DNA from: Limimaricola cinnabarinus LL-001
Lineage (GTDB): Bacteria; Pseudomonadota; Alphaproteobacteria; Rhodobacterales; Rhodobacteraceae
Assembly: GCF_000466965.1 (NCBI RefSeq)
Contig: NZ_BATB01000015.1
Coordinates: 1 to 58,045, forward strand
Reading direction: 5' to 3'
Length of the DNA: 58,045 nucleotides
In this document: positions 51,398 to 58,045 of the stretch, one piece after another
Layout of the letters: each line of letters starts with the position of its first letter
Position numbering within the stretch: position 1 is the first letter of the stretch
Notes under the pieces: generated by a model
The model's database searches: none
What the model was told of the DNA's origin: nothing
What the model saw: only the letters and a program-made list of their open reading frames with translations
Program-made: the position numbers and the translations under genes

Positions 51398-51724
51398 ATG
51401 CAACTCGGCAGCAAACTGCGCGGGCTCCAAGGCGGGCGGGTCGGCTTCATGTGCCCCGGCTGCGGGACGATGCACCAAGTCACCGTCGAGGGGCAGGGCC
51501 GCCCGCGCTGGGAATGGAACGGCGATGCCGACGCGCCGACCTTCTCGCCTTCGGTGCTGGTGACGTGGCCTGACCCTGACGCGCCCGGCGCAAACCTCGC
51601 GACCTGCCACAGCTTCGTCCGCGACGGCCGCATCCAGTTTCTCGGCGACTGCACCCATGCGCTCGCCGGGCAGACCGTCGACCTCCCCGATTTCTACCCC
51701 GCTCAGAAAGGAGCAAACCCGTGA
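51398..51724 (+). CDS. DUF6527 family phage protein
   Basis: A 108-aa protein: FMCPGCGTMHQVTVEGQGRP, RWEWNGDADAPTFSPSVLVT and CHSFVRDGRIQFLGDCTHAL followed by VDLPDF. The C-P-G-C motif and W-x-W-N-G-D-x-x-x-P-T-F-x-P-S-V are diagnostic for DUF6527, a small zinc-ribbon-like family common in siphophages. Function unknown. Confidence 0.85.
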   Translation: MQLGSKLRGLQGGRVGFMCPGCGTMHQVTVEGQGRPRWEWNGDADAPTFSPSVLVTWPDPDAPGANLATCHSFVRDGRIQFLGDCTHALAGQTVDLPDFYPAQKGANP

Positions 51725-51927
51725 CCGACTACAAATCCGTCTTCGCCTCGAAGACCGTGTGGGCTGGCATCGTCGTGGTGCTGGCGACCATCGCTCAATT
51801 CTTCGGCTACGAGATCAGCGCGGCAGATCAAGCCTCCATCGTCGTCATCCTGACGCAGGCCGTCACCCTGATCGGTGGCATCGTTGCGATCTACGGGCGG
51901 ATCACCGCCACGCGGAAGATCGACTGA
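51721..51927 (+). CDS. Small membrane protein, holin-like, 68 aa
   Basis: Start GTG 51721. Two hydrophobic helices (KTVWAGIVVVLATIAQFFGY, QASIVVILTQAVTLIGGIVA) and a basic C-terminal tail (GRITATRKID). The pattern is that of small phage proteins of the phi29/HP1-type holin groups; it is an alternative or second holin. The stretch 51928-52054 holds no gene. Confidence 0.6.
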   Translation: MTDYKSVFASKTVWAGIVVVLATIAQFFGYEISAADQASIVVILTQAVTLIGGIVAIYGRITATRKID

Positions 51928-52054
51928 TGCCCGCCCGCGTCCTCTCCCTCGATCGCTGTCCCGGCCCTTGCCCCACGACGGCCTGACCCCTCGGTCCGGC
52001 CACGCGCCGGGCTGACCCTATCCCCCCGACCTCATCACCGAAAAGGAACGCCCC

Positions 52055-52456
52055 ATGGCACTCCAAGCCTCCACCGCCGTTCGCAACGCCATGCTGGACG
52101 CCATCGAAGCCACCGTCGGCGCATCGCCCACGCTCGAAATCCGCTCAGGCGTGGTCCCGGCCACGACCGGCACTGCGGACAGCGGCACGCTGCTCGCCTC
52201 CATGGTGCTTCCGGCTGACTGGCTCGCCAACGCCGCCACCGGCTCCAAAGGCCTGCTCGGCACGTGGCGCGATGCCTCCGCCGACGCGTCCGGCACCGCC
52301 GCCCACTACCGCATCAAGCAAGGCGTGACCACGCATCTGCAAGGCACCGTGACCGCGACCGGCGGCGGCGGCGACCTGACCCTCGACAACACCAGCATCG
52401 CGGTCGGACAGGCCGTGTCGATCACCGCCTACACCTTGGCTCAATCGGGAGCCTGA
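52055..52456 (+). CDS. Phage structural protein, 133 aa
   Basis: Start ATG 52055 behind AAGGAAC. It reads MALQASTAVRNAMLDAIEAT then GASPTLEIRSGVVPATTGTA, with ASMVLPADWLANAATGSKGL and a beta-rich second half (GTVTATGGGGDLTLDNTSIA). This family is found next to fibre genes in alphaproteobacterial siphophages; probably a virion or fibre-tip protein. Confidence 0.65.
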   Translation: MALQASTAVRNAMLDAIEATVGASPTLEIRSGVVPATTGTADSGTLLASMVLPADWLANAATGSKGLLGTWRDASADASGTAAHYRIKQGVTTHLQGTVTATGGGGDLTLDNTSIAVGQAVSITAYTLAQSGA

Positions 52457-52457
52457 T

Positions 52458-53912
52458 ATGGTGAGCCCCGTCGCAGGGCTGACGCTTACGCGGACGCACC
52501 CGGCGGGGGCCTTCGCCGCCTACACGGCGACCGAGCGGACGCAGCCCGTAGTTTTCCGCGCCCGCGGCGTAACCATCCCAAGCGTCGATACTGCCTACCT
52601 CCTGCTGGAGATGGGTGCGACCGGCGCGGGCATGGGCGTCTGGTATCAGACCGGCGTGATCAAGGCCCGCTGTGGCTCGGGTGGCGGCTCCACCTCGAAC
52701 ACCGACCACGCCTTTGCCGAGTCTGCTGTCACCAAGGGCAGCACCGTCGACATCACAGTCGAGTTCGATCCCGCGAACCGCCGTCTCCGCATGTGGTTCG
52801 GTGAGGCGCTGGTCGGCAACGCCACGTCGTCCCAGGCATTTGCCGAATGGGCGGGGGGCGATGCGGCTGGATACGGATCGACGGGCAGCTCCACGCCAAC
52901 GGGCGTTCCGACTACCTCTTGGCCCAGCCCCCTCCCCAACGCGCTCGAAGCCTACGTCAACCAACGCTCCACATGGACCGAGGGCGGCGCTGCCGAAATC
53001 ACAGGCAGCGGCAGCGGCGGCTTCACCACGACAGGGAGCGGCGCAGGAAGCGTCCAAGCGACCGAGAACGCGGGCGCGGGGGCGGGTAGCTTTACCACCG
53101 GCGCCACCGGATCGGGCAAGGCCGACGTTTCTGGAACGGGCTCCGGGGGCTTCACCTCGACCGGCTCGGGTTCGGGCGCGTCCGAAGCGGCAGGTACCGG
53201 GACCGGGGGTTTCGACACCACGGGCAGCGGCACCGGAGTCGCAGAGGGCGCAGGCGCAGGCGCCGGGGGCTTCGACACCTCCGGCACGGGTGAGGGCACC
53301 GCAGAGCAACCGGCAGGCTCGGGGAGCGGCTTCGGCAGCTTCGACACCGATGCCGGCGGCGCGGGGTCCGTCGGCGTGGGCGGGACCGGCTCTGGCGGCT
53401 TTGACTCCACGGCGAGCGGCGGCGGTACGTCTGAGGTGTCGGGAAGCAGTGCCGGAAGCTTCGATGCCGAGGGAACTGGCGCTGGCGGCGCTGAGGTGCG
53501 CGGCACCGGAGCGGCCGGGTTTACTTCAGCGGGGACAGGGGCGGGCGGGGTCGCCTCTTCCTTCGAGCCCGCAGGCCTCCCCCCGCTCTCCAGAACAATC
53601 GTTCCAGCGTTTGAACGCCGCGACATCATGGCAGGTAGCAACGTGACTCAATGGCCCAACAAAGATCCCGATGACATCCTCGACTATGCCATCGACTGGA
53701 GCGATTTGATCGGGGACGATACCATCGCCTCGCACGAATGGGTTGTCCAGGACGGCATCAAGCTGGATCGGTTCGAGCTGTCGGGCAATGTCGCAATCGC
53801 GTGGCTTTCCGGTGGAGTGGCCGTCCGCTCCTACCGCATCACGTCACGGATCACGACCGCTGCTGGAAGGCGCATCGACCGTTCGGCCAGCTTGCTGGTG
53901 GTGCCGCGATGA
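52458..53912 (+). CDS. Glycine-rich repeat phage fibre protein
   Basis: A 484-aa protein. N-terminal region (about 1-180) is beta-rich and lectin/concanavalin-like in look (DTAYLLLEMGATGAGMGVWY, VDITVEFDPANRRLRMWFGE). Residues about 183-368 comprise nine Gly/Ser/Thr/Ala repeats of about 20 residues, each with a G-x-G-x-F core. The C-terminal domain (about 395-484), WPNKDPDDILDYAIDWSDLI and VRSYRITSRITTAAGRRIDR, is a module that recurs at phage fibre-tail joints. The gene overlaps the next by four bases. Confidence 0.75.
   Translation: MVSPVAGLTLTRTHPAGAFAAYTATERTQPVVFRARGVTIPSVDTAYLLLEMGATGAGMGVWYQTGVIKARCGSGGGSTSNTDHAFAESAVTKGSTVDITVEFDPANRRLRMWFGEALVGNATSSQAFAEWAGGDAAGYGSTGSSTPTGVPTTSWPSPLPNALEAYVNQRSTWTEGGAAEITGSGSGGFTTTGSGAGSVQATENAGAGAGSFTTGATGSGKADVSGTGSGGFTSTGSGSGASEAAGTGTGGFDTTGSGTGVAEGAGAGAGGFDTSGTGEGTAEQPAGSGSGFGSFDTDAGGAGSVGVGGTGSGGFDSTASGGGTSEVSGSSAGSFDAEGTGAGGAEVRGTGAAGFTSAGTGAGGVASSFEPAGLPPLSRTIVPAFERRDIMAGSNVTQWPNKDPDDILDYAIDWSDLIGDDTIASHEWVVQDGIKLDRFELSGNVAIAWLSGGVAVRSYRITSRITTAAGRRIDRSASLLVVPR
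53004..53561 (+). repeat. Glycine-rich 20-residue repeat tract
   Basis: About nine imperfect copies of a roughly 60-bp unit encode the pattern G-[TSA]-G-[SAT]-G-[GS]-F-x3-G-x-G plus a variable tail (for example GTGTGGFDTTGSGTGVAEGA). Copies differ by one to three codons, consistent with slippage or recombination within the gene. Confidence 0.8.
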
Positions 53913-54163
53913 GCCGCTTGAGCGAGGACGGGGCCGAACGCCTCCGCGCGTCCAACAAGCGCCGCAACCGGCAGGAGGCCGTGATGACGCTGGCCTCCTG
54001 CACCCGTGCCAAGCGCGTCCAGTTGTTGCGGCAATACGGCTACAGCCGAGACACCGCCAACGCCGCGACGGACGTGCTGGAGCTGATGATCAACACGCTG
54101 GCCTATGGTCGCCGTGCCGCGCCGCTGTCGGGCAAGGCCGAGGACGACGACCGAATCGAGTAG
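53909..54163 (+). CDS. Small phage protein, 84 aa
   Basis: Start ATG 53909, overlapping the fibre stop. It reads MSRLSEDGAERLRASNKRRN and then a helical, basic body (VMTLASCTRAKRVQLLRQYG) ending DDDRIE. It may bind nucleic acid. Function unknown. Confidence 0.6.
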   Translation: MSRLSEDGAERLRASNKRRNRQEAVMTLASCTRAKRVQLLRQYGYSRDTANAATDVLELMINTLAYGRRAAPLSGKAEDDDRIE

Positions 54164-54241
54164 AACACGGGACAGTAAGAGTGGGGGCAGCGAGGGAGTC
54201 GCCCGCTGGAGAGATCCGGCGGGCGGGGCAAGTGCAGCAGG

Positions 54242-54406
54242 CCGCACATTCTGGGCGCGTCGGCACTGTTCGATGAAATCCGTGCAGAGCCGGGGTTCGG
54301 AGAAGTCCCCATCGTGATGAGCGAAATCGGCATGGCGCTGGGACAGGGGAATGACGCCAACGAACAGCACTGGTCGCACTGGACTCTAGCATGCCACGAA
54401 AGATAG
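54242..54406 (+). pseudogene. Possible gene remnant without a start
   Basis: The 400-base stretch 54164-54562 has no clear gene, but one frame, open from a TAA near 54171 to the TAG at 54404-54406, reads convincingly in its second half: PHILGASALFDEIRAEPGFG, EVPIVMSEIGMALGQGNDAN, EQHWSHWTLACHER. Acidic/hydrophobic alternation and balanced codon use suggest the C-terminus of a former protein. No start or ribosome-binding site lies ahead of it. The remaining stretch to 54562 holds nothing except a probable promoter. Confidence 0.3.
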
Positions 54407-54562
54407 CCGCACCCAGTTCCTTGGTAACTGCCCCATACGCCCGCGGGCCAAGCCGTTAAATCGCGGTTAGTCATTGTCTCGACTGATCGAAAAGCCGTGT
54501 AATTTGCATTGCAGGCCACACGTCAAAGTGCAACGATACTAACGTTTAGGTGGAGTTGAGCT

Positions 54563-54847
54563 ATGGCAACGTACATGATCGGGTACGATCTGAATCGAGA
54601 GGGTGTTGGGTACTCTGATGCCAATAGGCGGTTGACTGAGAAGATCAAGGAGACATTTACTTACTGGTGGCACCATTTGGACTCGACTTGGATCGTCAAG
54701 TCCGACCTGACTGCCGTGAATATCCGCGACACGCTCAAATCTGTTCTCGACGCAGATGACGAGTTACTAGTGGTAAAGCTTTCAGGAACGGGAGCTTGGA
54801 GCGGTTTCAGCGAAAAAGGGTCGAGTTGGTTGAAGAACAACCTCTGA
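54563..54847 (+). CDS. SinR-annotated small protein, possible Cas2-like fold
   Basis: A 94-aa protein, start ATG 54563 behind GGTGGAG. It reads MATYMIGYDLNREGVGYSDA with a later block WWHHLDSTWIVKSDLTAVNI, RDTLKSVLDADDELLVVKLS and a closing GAWSGFSEKGSSWLKNNL. These blocks characterise a widespread family labelled SinR-like in databases. The fold pattern (beta-alpha-beta, a D near the N-terminus after a hydrophobic strand, and the STWIV strand) resembles the Cas2/ferredoxin-like fold, although this is an inference. No CRISPR array is present. It lies in the more A/T-rich right end and seems to be an accessory gene. Confidence 0.65.
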   Translation: MATYMIGYDLNREGVGYSDANRRLTEKIKETFTYWWHHLDSTWIVKSDLTAVNIRDTLKSVLDADDELLVVKLSGTGAWSGFSEKGSSWLKNNL

Positions 54848-54995
54848 AGCCAAGTCGATAGACGCCATACTCTCGTGGCTCTCTTTCCTACTATGCCCAG
54901 TTCTGCGGCGAGTTCTTTTCCTGTTTCAGTAGGGCATTTCAAGATATTCCGGCAGCAGGCGTCGCGGAGCACTCAGCGATCGAGTGGGTAAAGAG

Positions 54996-55019
54996 TTGCC
55001 CGCCAGTATTGGCGGGCAA
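54996..55019 (-). terminator. Perfect 10-bp hairpin after the ImmA/IrrE gene
   Basis: TTGCCCGCCA (54996-55005), loop GTAT and TGGCGGGCAA (55010-55019) form a perfect stem 32 bases past the stop of the minus-strand protease gene; CTCTTT follows in the minus direction. Confidence 0.75.
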
Positions 55020-55050
55020 CGTTAGTAGGATGTCATTGTGGTATTAGAAG

Positions 55051-56298
55051 CTAGCGACCAAGCTTTACGATATTGTGGTGTTCGTAGATCTCGGCATCTA
55101 TTTCACCAGCGGTCACTGACTTAGATGCCATTTTATCTCTTTCACTTATGGTGCGAAGCTTCACCACACTTTCATTTGCAGGTAGGGCGCGCAGTGGGTG
55201 ATGAAATGCTTCTTCCATGGCATGAAGGGGGAAGGGGAGTTCTCTCAATAAATCGTCAAATAGGTGACTATCTGCGGCACAAATAGCCTCGACAGCCCTG
55301 CGTAACATCCTTGTGCGCTCTAACGGAAGGATATCGTCCCAAGGCTCTCCTAGCGAGCTCATGTATCCTTTCTTCGCAGCCTGCTTCCAAAGAGATTGCG
55401 ACTGCTCGTCAGAAACTAGGCCCAAATCTTTTGCCCTAATGATTTGGGCGGTAATTGAAATGCCCCATTCTCTCTTCAGTGCGGCAAATTCGTGTAAACT
55501 ACAGCTATGCACTTCGCGAAGGAATGAAGCTCGCGGGAAAAGGAAAGCTGCGGCAAACCGATGAGCTTGGTTTTCAATCAGCTTATTCTTATGGGAGGTT
55601 TTGAGGTCTGCTTCCGTAACGCCTCGGTGCATTAGTAGATGGCCTAACTCATGCGCAAGGCTGAAACGCTGCCGCGCCAAGCTTTGTCGGTATGTGTTTA
55701 CGCCAATAATTGGTCTTTCTAGAGACCGAGAAAAGTAAGCAAAGCCAGCTTGCTTGGGGTTTTCGATTTCAAGGGCAAGAACTGGAATGCCGATGTTTTC
55801 CAGCGCTAAAGTAACATCTTCAATTGGATGAATGCCAAATCCAAGATGAGAACGGGCATTCTCCGCAATCTCTTCAATGGTTTCTTCGTCCAGATTGTAC
55901 CATTCTGGGGTTTGAACTGTCGGAAGCCTGTAATCAGGGAACTCCACAAATCCCTCAAGCACATCAAACGCTTCAATCACCCATTGAAGTAGCTGCGTCG
56001 TTTTTTTCTGAGATTGAAGAGTGTCGCTGCGCATTGCGCGCCAGAAAACCTGCCCTACCTGTTCCTTCCAGATAGGGTTGAAGAAAAACGACACCGGAAC
56101 GTTTAGTCTACCCGCCAGGTTGGCGATTACGGGATCAGTTGGCTTACCCACGTCGCGCTCATAGTTGCTGACTGACTGCTCACTAAGCCCACATTGACGA
56201 GCAAGCTCGCGTTTGGTGAAACCAATGAACTCGCGAGCTTGCGTCATTCGTGCGGCCTGAAAGCGGGGATTCCCGAGTTTCGGCACTCTAGTCTCCAT
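55051..56298 (-). CDS. XRE-ImmA/IrrE family metallopeptidase
   Basis: A 415-aa fusion of an XRE helix-turn-helix and a metallo-endopeptidase. Residues about 15-72 form the DNA-binding part (EFIGFTKRELARQCGLSEQS, then SNYERDVGKPTDP). The zinc-protease motif HELGH is in RQRFSLAHELGHLLMHRG, with the third ligand glutamate probably in ENQAHRFAAAFLFPRASF. Family members such as ImmA and IrrE cleave a repressor after a signal. ATG 56298 overlaps the end of the 241-aa gene, indicating a coupled pair. The HTH may bind the repeats near 57040. Confidence 0.88.
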   Translation of the reverse strand: METRVPKLGNPRFQAARMTQAREFIGFTKRELARQCGLSEQSVSNYERDVGKPTDPVIANLAGRLNVPVSFFFNPIWKEQVGQVFWRAMRSDTLQSQKKTTQLLQWVIEAFDVLEGFVEFPDYRLPTVQTPEWYNLDEETIEEIAENARSHLGFGIHPIEDVTLALENIGIPVLALEIENPKQAGFAYFSRSLERPIIGVNTYRQSLARQRFSLAHELGHLLMHRGVTEADLKTSHKNKLIENQAHRFAAAFLFPRASFLREVHSCSLHEFAALKREWGISITAQIIRAKDLGLVSDEQSQSLWKQAAKKGYMSSLGEPWDDILPLERTRMLRRAVEAICAADSHLFDDLLRELPFPLHAMEEAFHHPLRALPANESVVKLRTISERDKMASKSVTAGEIDAEIYEHHNIVKLGR

Positions 56299-57013
56299 TA
56301 TTACTTGTACGACGCGCTTTCGTGCGAGCACGGAGAGGCGTCTTGACCGCGTCTACTTGACGACGGGTTTGGCTCTCGGCTTCGTTAGGCGCTACGAATC
56401 GACGCCAATAACCCTGCCCGAGAATATCTGCAAACAGCAGGCGTTCGTCCAGTTCGGCGTTAGGAATCATGAGGGCGAGTGATCGAAGGTCACAGTCGAC
56501 CTTCGCTAGGGTTGTCAATGGTACACAGTGCTGGACGATACAGTAGGTCGTGTCTCGAGGGTCAAGGCGGTTCACCTTTCTACCCCCGAAGGGCAGCTCC
56601 AACTGCAGCAGAGCATGTTGATGCCCCGATGCGAGCGAACAGCGAAAGCCAGCCTTACCCGGCAGTTTGGAAACGAAGCTCACTGCCTCAATCCCAAGCA
56701 CAAGTTCTCCAAACTGAACGAAGGTGGCGTAGTGGCCACCTCCGATGTGTCGATACTCGAAAGGAACTTGGTTACGCTGAGCGACCGCCAAGAGGGCACC
56801 GTTGCCGAGTAGCCGCCTATTGCGAGCCATGCGATCAAGTTCGCACTGCTTTTCTTCTGATGAGACTGGTGGCGATCCGATGCCGCGCGGCTCCATCACA
56901 TCACGCCAAGCCTTCTCAGCACCCCATCGGAGCTCGTCTTCTAGTCCTTGGACGAACTCCTGAGGCAAGTTCTTCGCTACAAGTTGCTCAAGGCGCTTCT
57001 GTTGGTCGTGCAC
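56288..57013 (-). CDS. Unrecognised 241-aa partner of the ImmA/IrrE gene
   Basis: Start ATG 57013. The N-terminal third is helical (HDQQKRLEQLVAKNLPQEFV, ARNRRLLGNGALLAVAQRNQ), then a beta-rich middle (RHIGGGHYATFVQFGELVLG, IEAVSFVSKLPGKAGFRCSL, SGHQHALLQLELPFGG) and ARTKARRTSNNGD at the end. No catalytic motif is identified; histidines in ASGHQHALLQ and RHIGGGHYAT could be functional. It is first in an operon with the ImmA/IrrE protease, whose start lies inside its end. Codon use is A/T-richer than the phage genes. It could be a protease substrate, a toxin or a defence effector. Confidence 0.65.
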   Translation of the reverse strand: MHDQQKRLEQLVAKNLPQEFVQGLEDELRWGAEKAWRDVMEPRGIGSPPVSSEEKQCELDRMARNRRLLGNGALLAVAQRNQVPFEYRHIGGGHYATFVQFGELVLGIEAVSFVSKLPGKAGFRCSLASGHQHALLQLELPFGGRKVNRLDPRDTTYCIVQHCVPLTTLAKVDCDLRSLALMIPNAELDERLLFADILGQGYWRRFVAPNEAESQTRRQVDAVKTPLRARTKARRTSNNGD

Positions 57014-57039
57014 AGACTGTTCCTAGTGGTTGATGTTCG

Positions 57040-57079
57040 GTATCAAGCATAAGGGAGTAAACCTGTAAAAGTATCAAGC
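57040..57079 (-). promoter_or_regulatory. Promoter with GTATCAAGC direct repeats
   Basis: GTATCAAGC occurs at 57040-57048 and 57071-57079, 31 bp apart (three helical turns). On the minus strand this region provides TTGATA as a -35-like box (57077-57072) and TATGCT as a -10-like box 20 bases further, upstream of the gene starting at 57013. The repeats flank or overlap the promoter and may be operator sites of the XRE domain. Confidence 0.5.
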
Positions 57080-57224
57080 TAAAAATGGCCTCATCTTGTT
57101 CGCAACCTGTAGTCTTACTGAAGGCCATACTGACGCGCTGGCTACGGACGATAGAACGCATGCCCGTACTTGGTGCACAAATAGATGCACATTATGGTGC
57201 ACATATGACGGACGGATGTATAAT

Positions 57225-57752
57225 TTACAGTGGCTTAAGCCTCTTCGTCTGTGAGGAGTAATCCCTCTCGCTCCGCCATTCACGAACAAAACTGGGCACC
57301 GCCGAGGGTGACACCGCTCCACGCATGGCCCATTTCTCTAGCAAAGATGTTCGGCCAAGGATTGCGATCCTATCCTCACCTACTTTGATCTCATCGACCA
57401 GTGATCTGATCACTGCCTTCCGCTTCTCGATAGAACGGTCCTCCAGCGCGGCGGTTGCATGCTCGATGAACTCAAGGACCCTCTCATGACTGAGCTTCAT
57501 CTCTGGAGAGAGTTCCGCAGCGACCTGCTGTAACTCCGCTTCGGCTTCGGCCTTTGCGCTTCTGGCGCTCGTGAAACGTTTCCGGAAATCGTAGTCGGTA
57601 TTGCTGACAAGACCATCTTCAACCAACTGGTAGAGACGATCGACTTTCTTGTTCGCTTCGAGAGCCTTCTCTTGTCGAGCAGCAAGCCGACGCTCCAGAT
57701 CGAACTGAGACGCTTTCTGGCGACTCATAAGTTCACTTAGGAGGGCCGTCAC
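57225..57752 (-). pseudogene. C-terminal fragment of a serine recombinase
   Basis: A 175-aa fragment with the coiled-coil C-terminal part of a large serine recombinase: RRLAARQEKALEANKKVDRL, YQLVEDGLVSNTDYDFRKRF, VIRSLVDEIKVGEDRIAILG. The catalytic N-terminal domain and zinc-ribbon are missing, because the frame is cut at 57752, where the insertion sequence begins. The last residues (VREWRSERD then YSSQTKRLKPL) are encoded across attR, the WRSERD part being the complement of the tRNA 3' end. So the recombinase gene ended in the attachment site, as expected for an element that used the same tRNA-Ser. Its present tail comes from prophage DNA. Confidence 0.75.
57260..57278 (+). other. attR core
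   Basis: AATCCCTCTCGCTCCGCCA identical to the last 19 bases of tRNA-Ser at 18326-18344. On its left is prophage DNA; on its right is the chromosomal/older-element flank containing the recombinase fragment. Confidence 0.93.
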
Positions 57753-58045
57753 TGAGGTGCTCCCCGATCCCTGGACAGGATCTGGCGCCTTCTAAGCTAC
57801 TCTTAGCTCCTGCTGATCGGGTTGGATGGTGGGGTTTCTCTGCCAGTAGACCACTGCTGGCGGCTGGCCGCCATGGGCAGAATGCGGGCGCTTTCGATTG
57901 TAGAAATCGATCCAGTTCCTGAGTCCCGCCCGTGCCTCAGAGCCGGTCTCCCAGGCATGCAGGTAGACGCACTCGTATTTCAGGGTGCGCCAAAGCCGCT
58001 CGATGAAGATGTTGTCGAGGTAGCATCCCTTTCCGTCCATTGAGA
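57753..58045 (-). mobile_element. IS3-family insertion sequence, partial
   Basis: The element begins at 57753 with TGAGGTGCTCCCCGATCCCT, a TG-starting end suited to an IS3-type inverted repeat, directly abutting the disrupted recombinase frame, and contains the end of the transposase orfB. It extends beyond the window, so the other end is not visible. Confidence 0.75.
57792..58045 (-). CDS. IS3-family transposase orfB, C-terminal part
   Basis: The final 84 codons of an IS3-type DDE integrase-core transposase: SMDGKGCYLDNIFIERLWRT, LKYECVYLHAWETGSEARAG, LRNWIDFYNRKRPHSAHGGQ, PPAVVYWQRN. The DN-x-x-x-E-R-x-x-x-x-L-K-x-E block contains the catalytic glutamate, followed by the conserved F-Y-N-x-x-R-P-H-x-x-x-G. 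The N-terminal part lies outside the window. Its stop is at 57792. Confidence 0.9.
   Translation of the reverse strand, partial: SMDGKGCYLDNIFIERLWRTLKYECVYLHAWETGSEARAGLRNWIDFYNRKRPHSAHGGQPPAVVYWQRNPTIQPDQQELRVA

Larger units (their letters stand above)
18326..57278 (+). mobile_element. Integrated HK97-type siphovirus prophage, about 38.9 kb
   Basis: The element is bounded by 19-bp direct repeats at the tRNA-Ser 3' end and at 57260. It contains, in order, a tyrosine integrase, early genes, an immunity region, replication genes, terminase, portal, ClpP-like protease, HK97-fold capsid, connector and long-tail genes, fibres, lysis genes and right-end accessory genes. All structural modules are present and complete apart from apparent single-base indels in the integrase and the large terminase. 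If those are sequencing errors, the prophage could be inducible. Confidence 0.93.

Noticed and set aside
52422..53309. A 295-codon antisense frame over the glycine-rich repeats
   Set aside because: Arg/Ala/Gly-rich mirror of the repeat; it depends only on the codon bias of the sense strand.
54563..54847. Functional CRISPR Cas2
   Set aside because: No Cas1 or array nearby; only a fold-level resemblance is visible.

Overview
The window is high-GC alphaproteobacterial DNA, most likely from a Rhodobacteraceae member. The evidence is a split, circularly permuted ssrA (tmRNA) encoding the tag ANDNRAPAMALAA, an alphaproteobacterial SspB, and the trgA-trgB-cysK tellurite-resistance locus known from Rhodobacter sphaeroides. 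There are two parts: about 18.3 kb of chromosome, and an almost complete 39-kb prophage integrated at the 3' end of a tRNA-Ser(GGA) gene. At the right edge lie a broken serine recombinase and an IS3-type element.

Chromosome (1-18,254): fumC (partial), sspB, a DUF1194 secreted protein, tmRNA, a GNAT acetyltransferase, a PotD-like binding protein, an AcuI-type acrylyl-CoA reductase/quinone oxidoreductase, a BCCT transporter, an MscS channel, DNA photolyase, cyclopropane-fatty-acid synthase, trgA, trgB, cysK, a large DUF3772/MscS channel and an AI-2E family permease. The themes are stress, osmotic and envelope maintenance.

Prophage (18,326-57,278): 19-bp direct repeats (attL inside the tRNA, attR at 57,260) bound it. 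From left to right it carries a tyrosine integrase, an early block mostly on the minus strand (small membrane proteins, a TerB-domain protein, an XRE regulator), an immunity region (S24 LexA-like repressor facing a Cro-like gene, with TTGCGA-N3-TCGCAA operators that recur in front of the terB operon), a CII-like regulator, a run of overlapping replication genes (ParB-like, zinc-finger/Toprim primase, P4-type primase-helicase) ending in an iteron-like array of GGGAGGAT repeats, an HNH endonuclease, an HK97-type packaging/head module, a long non-contractile tail module (siphovirus), tail-tip and fibre genes, a lysis cassette, and a glycine-rich repeat fibre protein. The right end is visibly more A/T-rich and carries accessory genes: a SinR-annotated small protein of possible Cas2-like fold, and a two-gene unit of an unrecognised 241-aa protein plus an XRE-ImmA/IrrE protease, a candidate defence or toxin-antitoxin module.

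Right edge (57,225-58,045): the C-terminal part of a serine recombinase runs across attR and is cut at 57,752 by an IS3-family element whose orfB runs off the window. The same tRNA site was probably used by two successive elements.

A caution applies to the whole window: at least eight conserved genes or regions need a single-base indel correction to read through (near 4445, 14308, 16090, 16502, 17757, 19297, 22069 and 33500), mostly in G/C runs. This looks more like sequencing or assembly error than gene decay.
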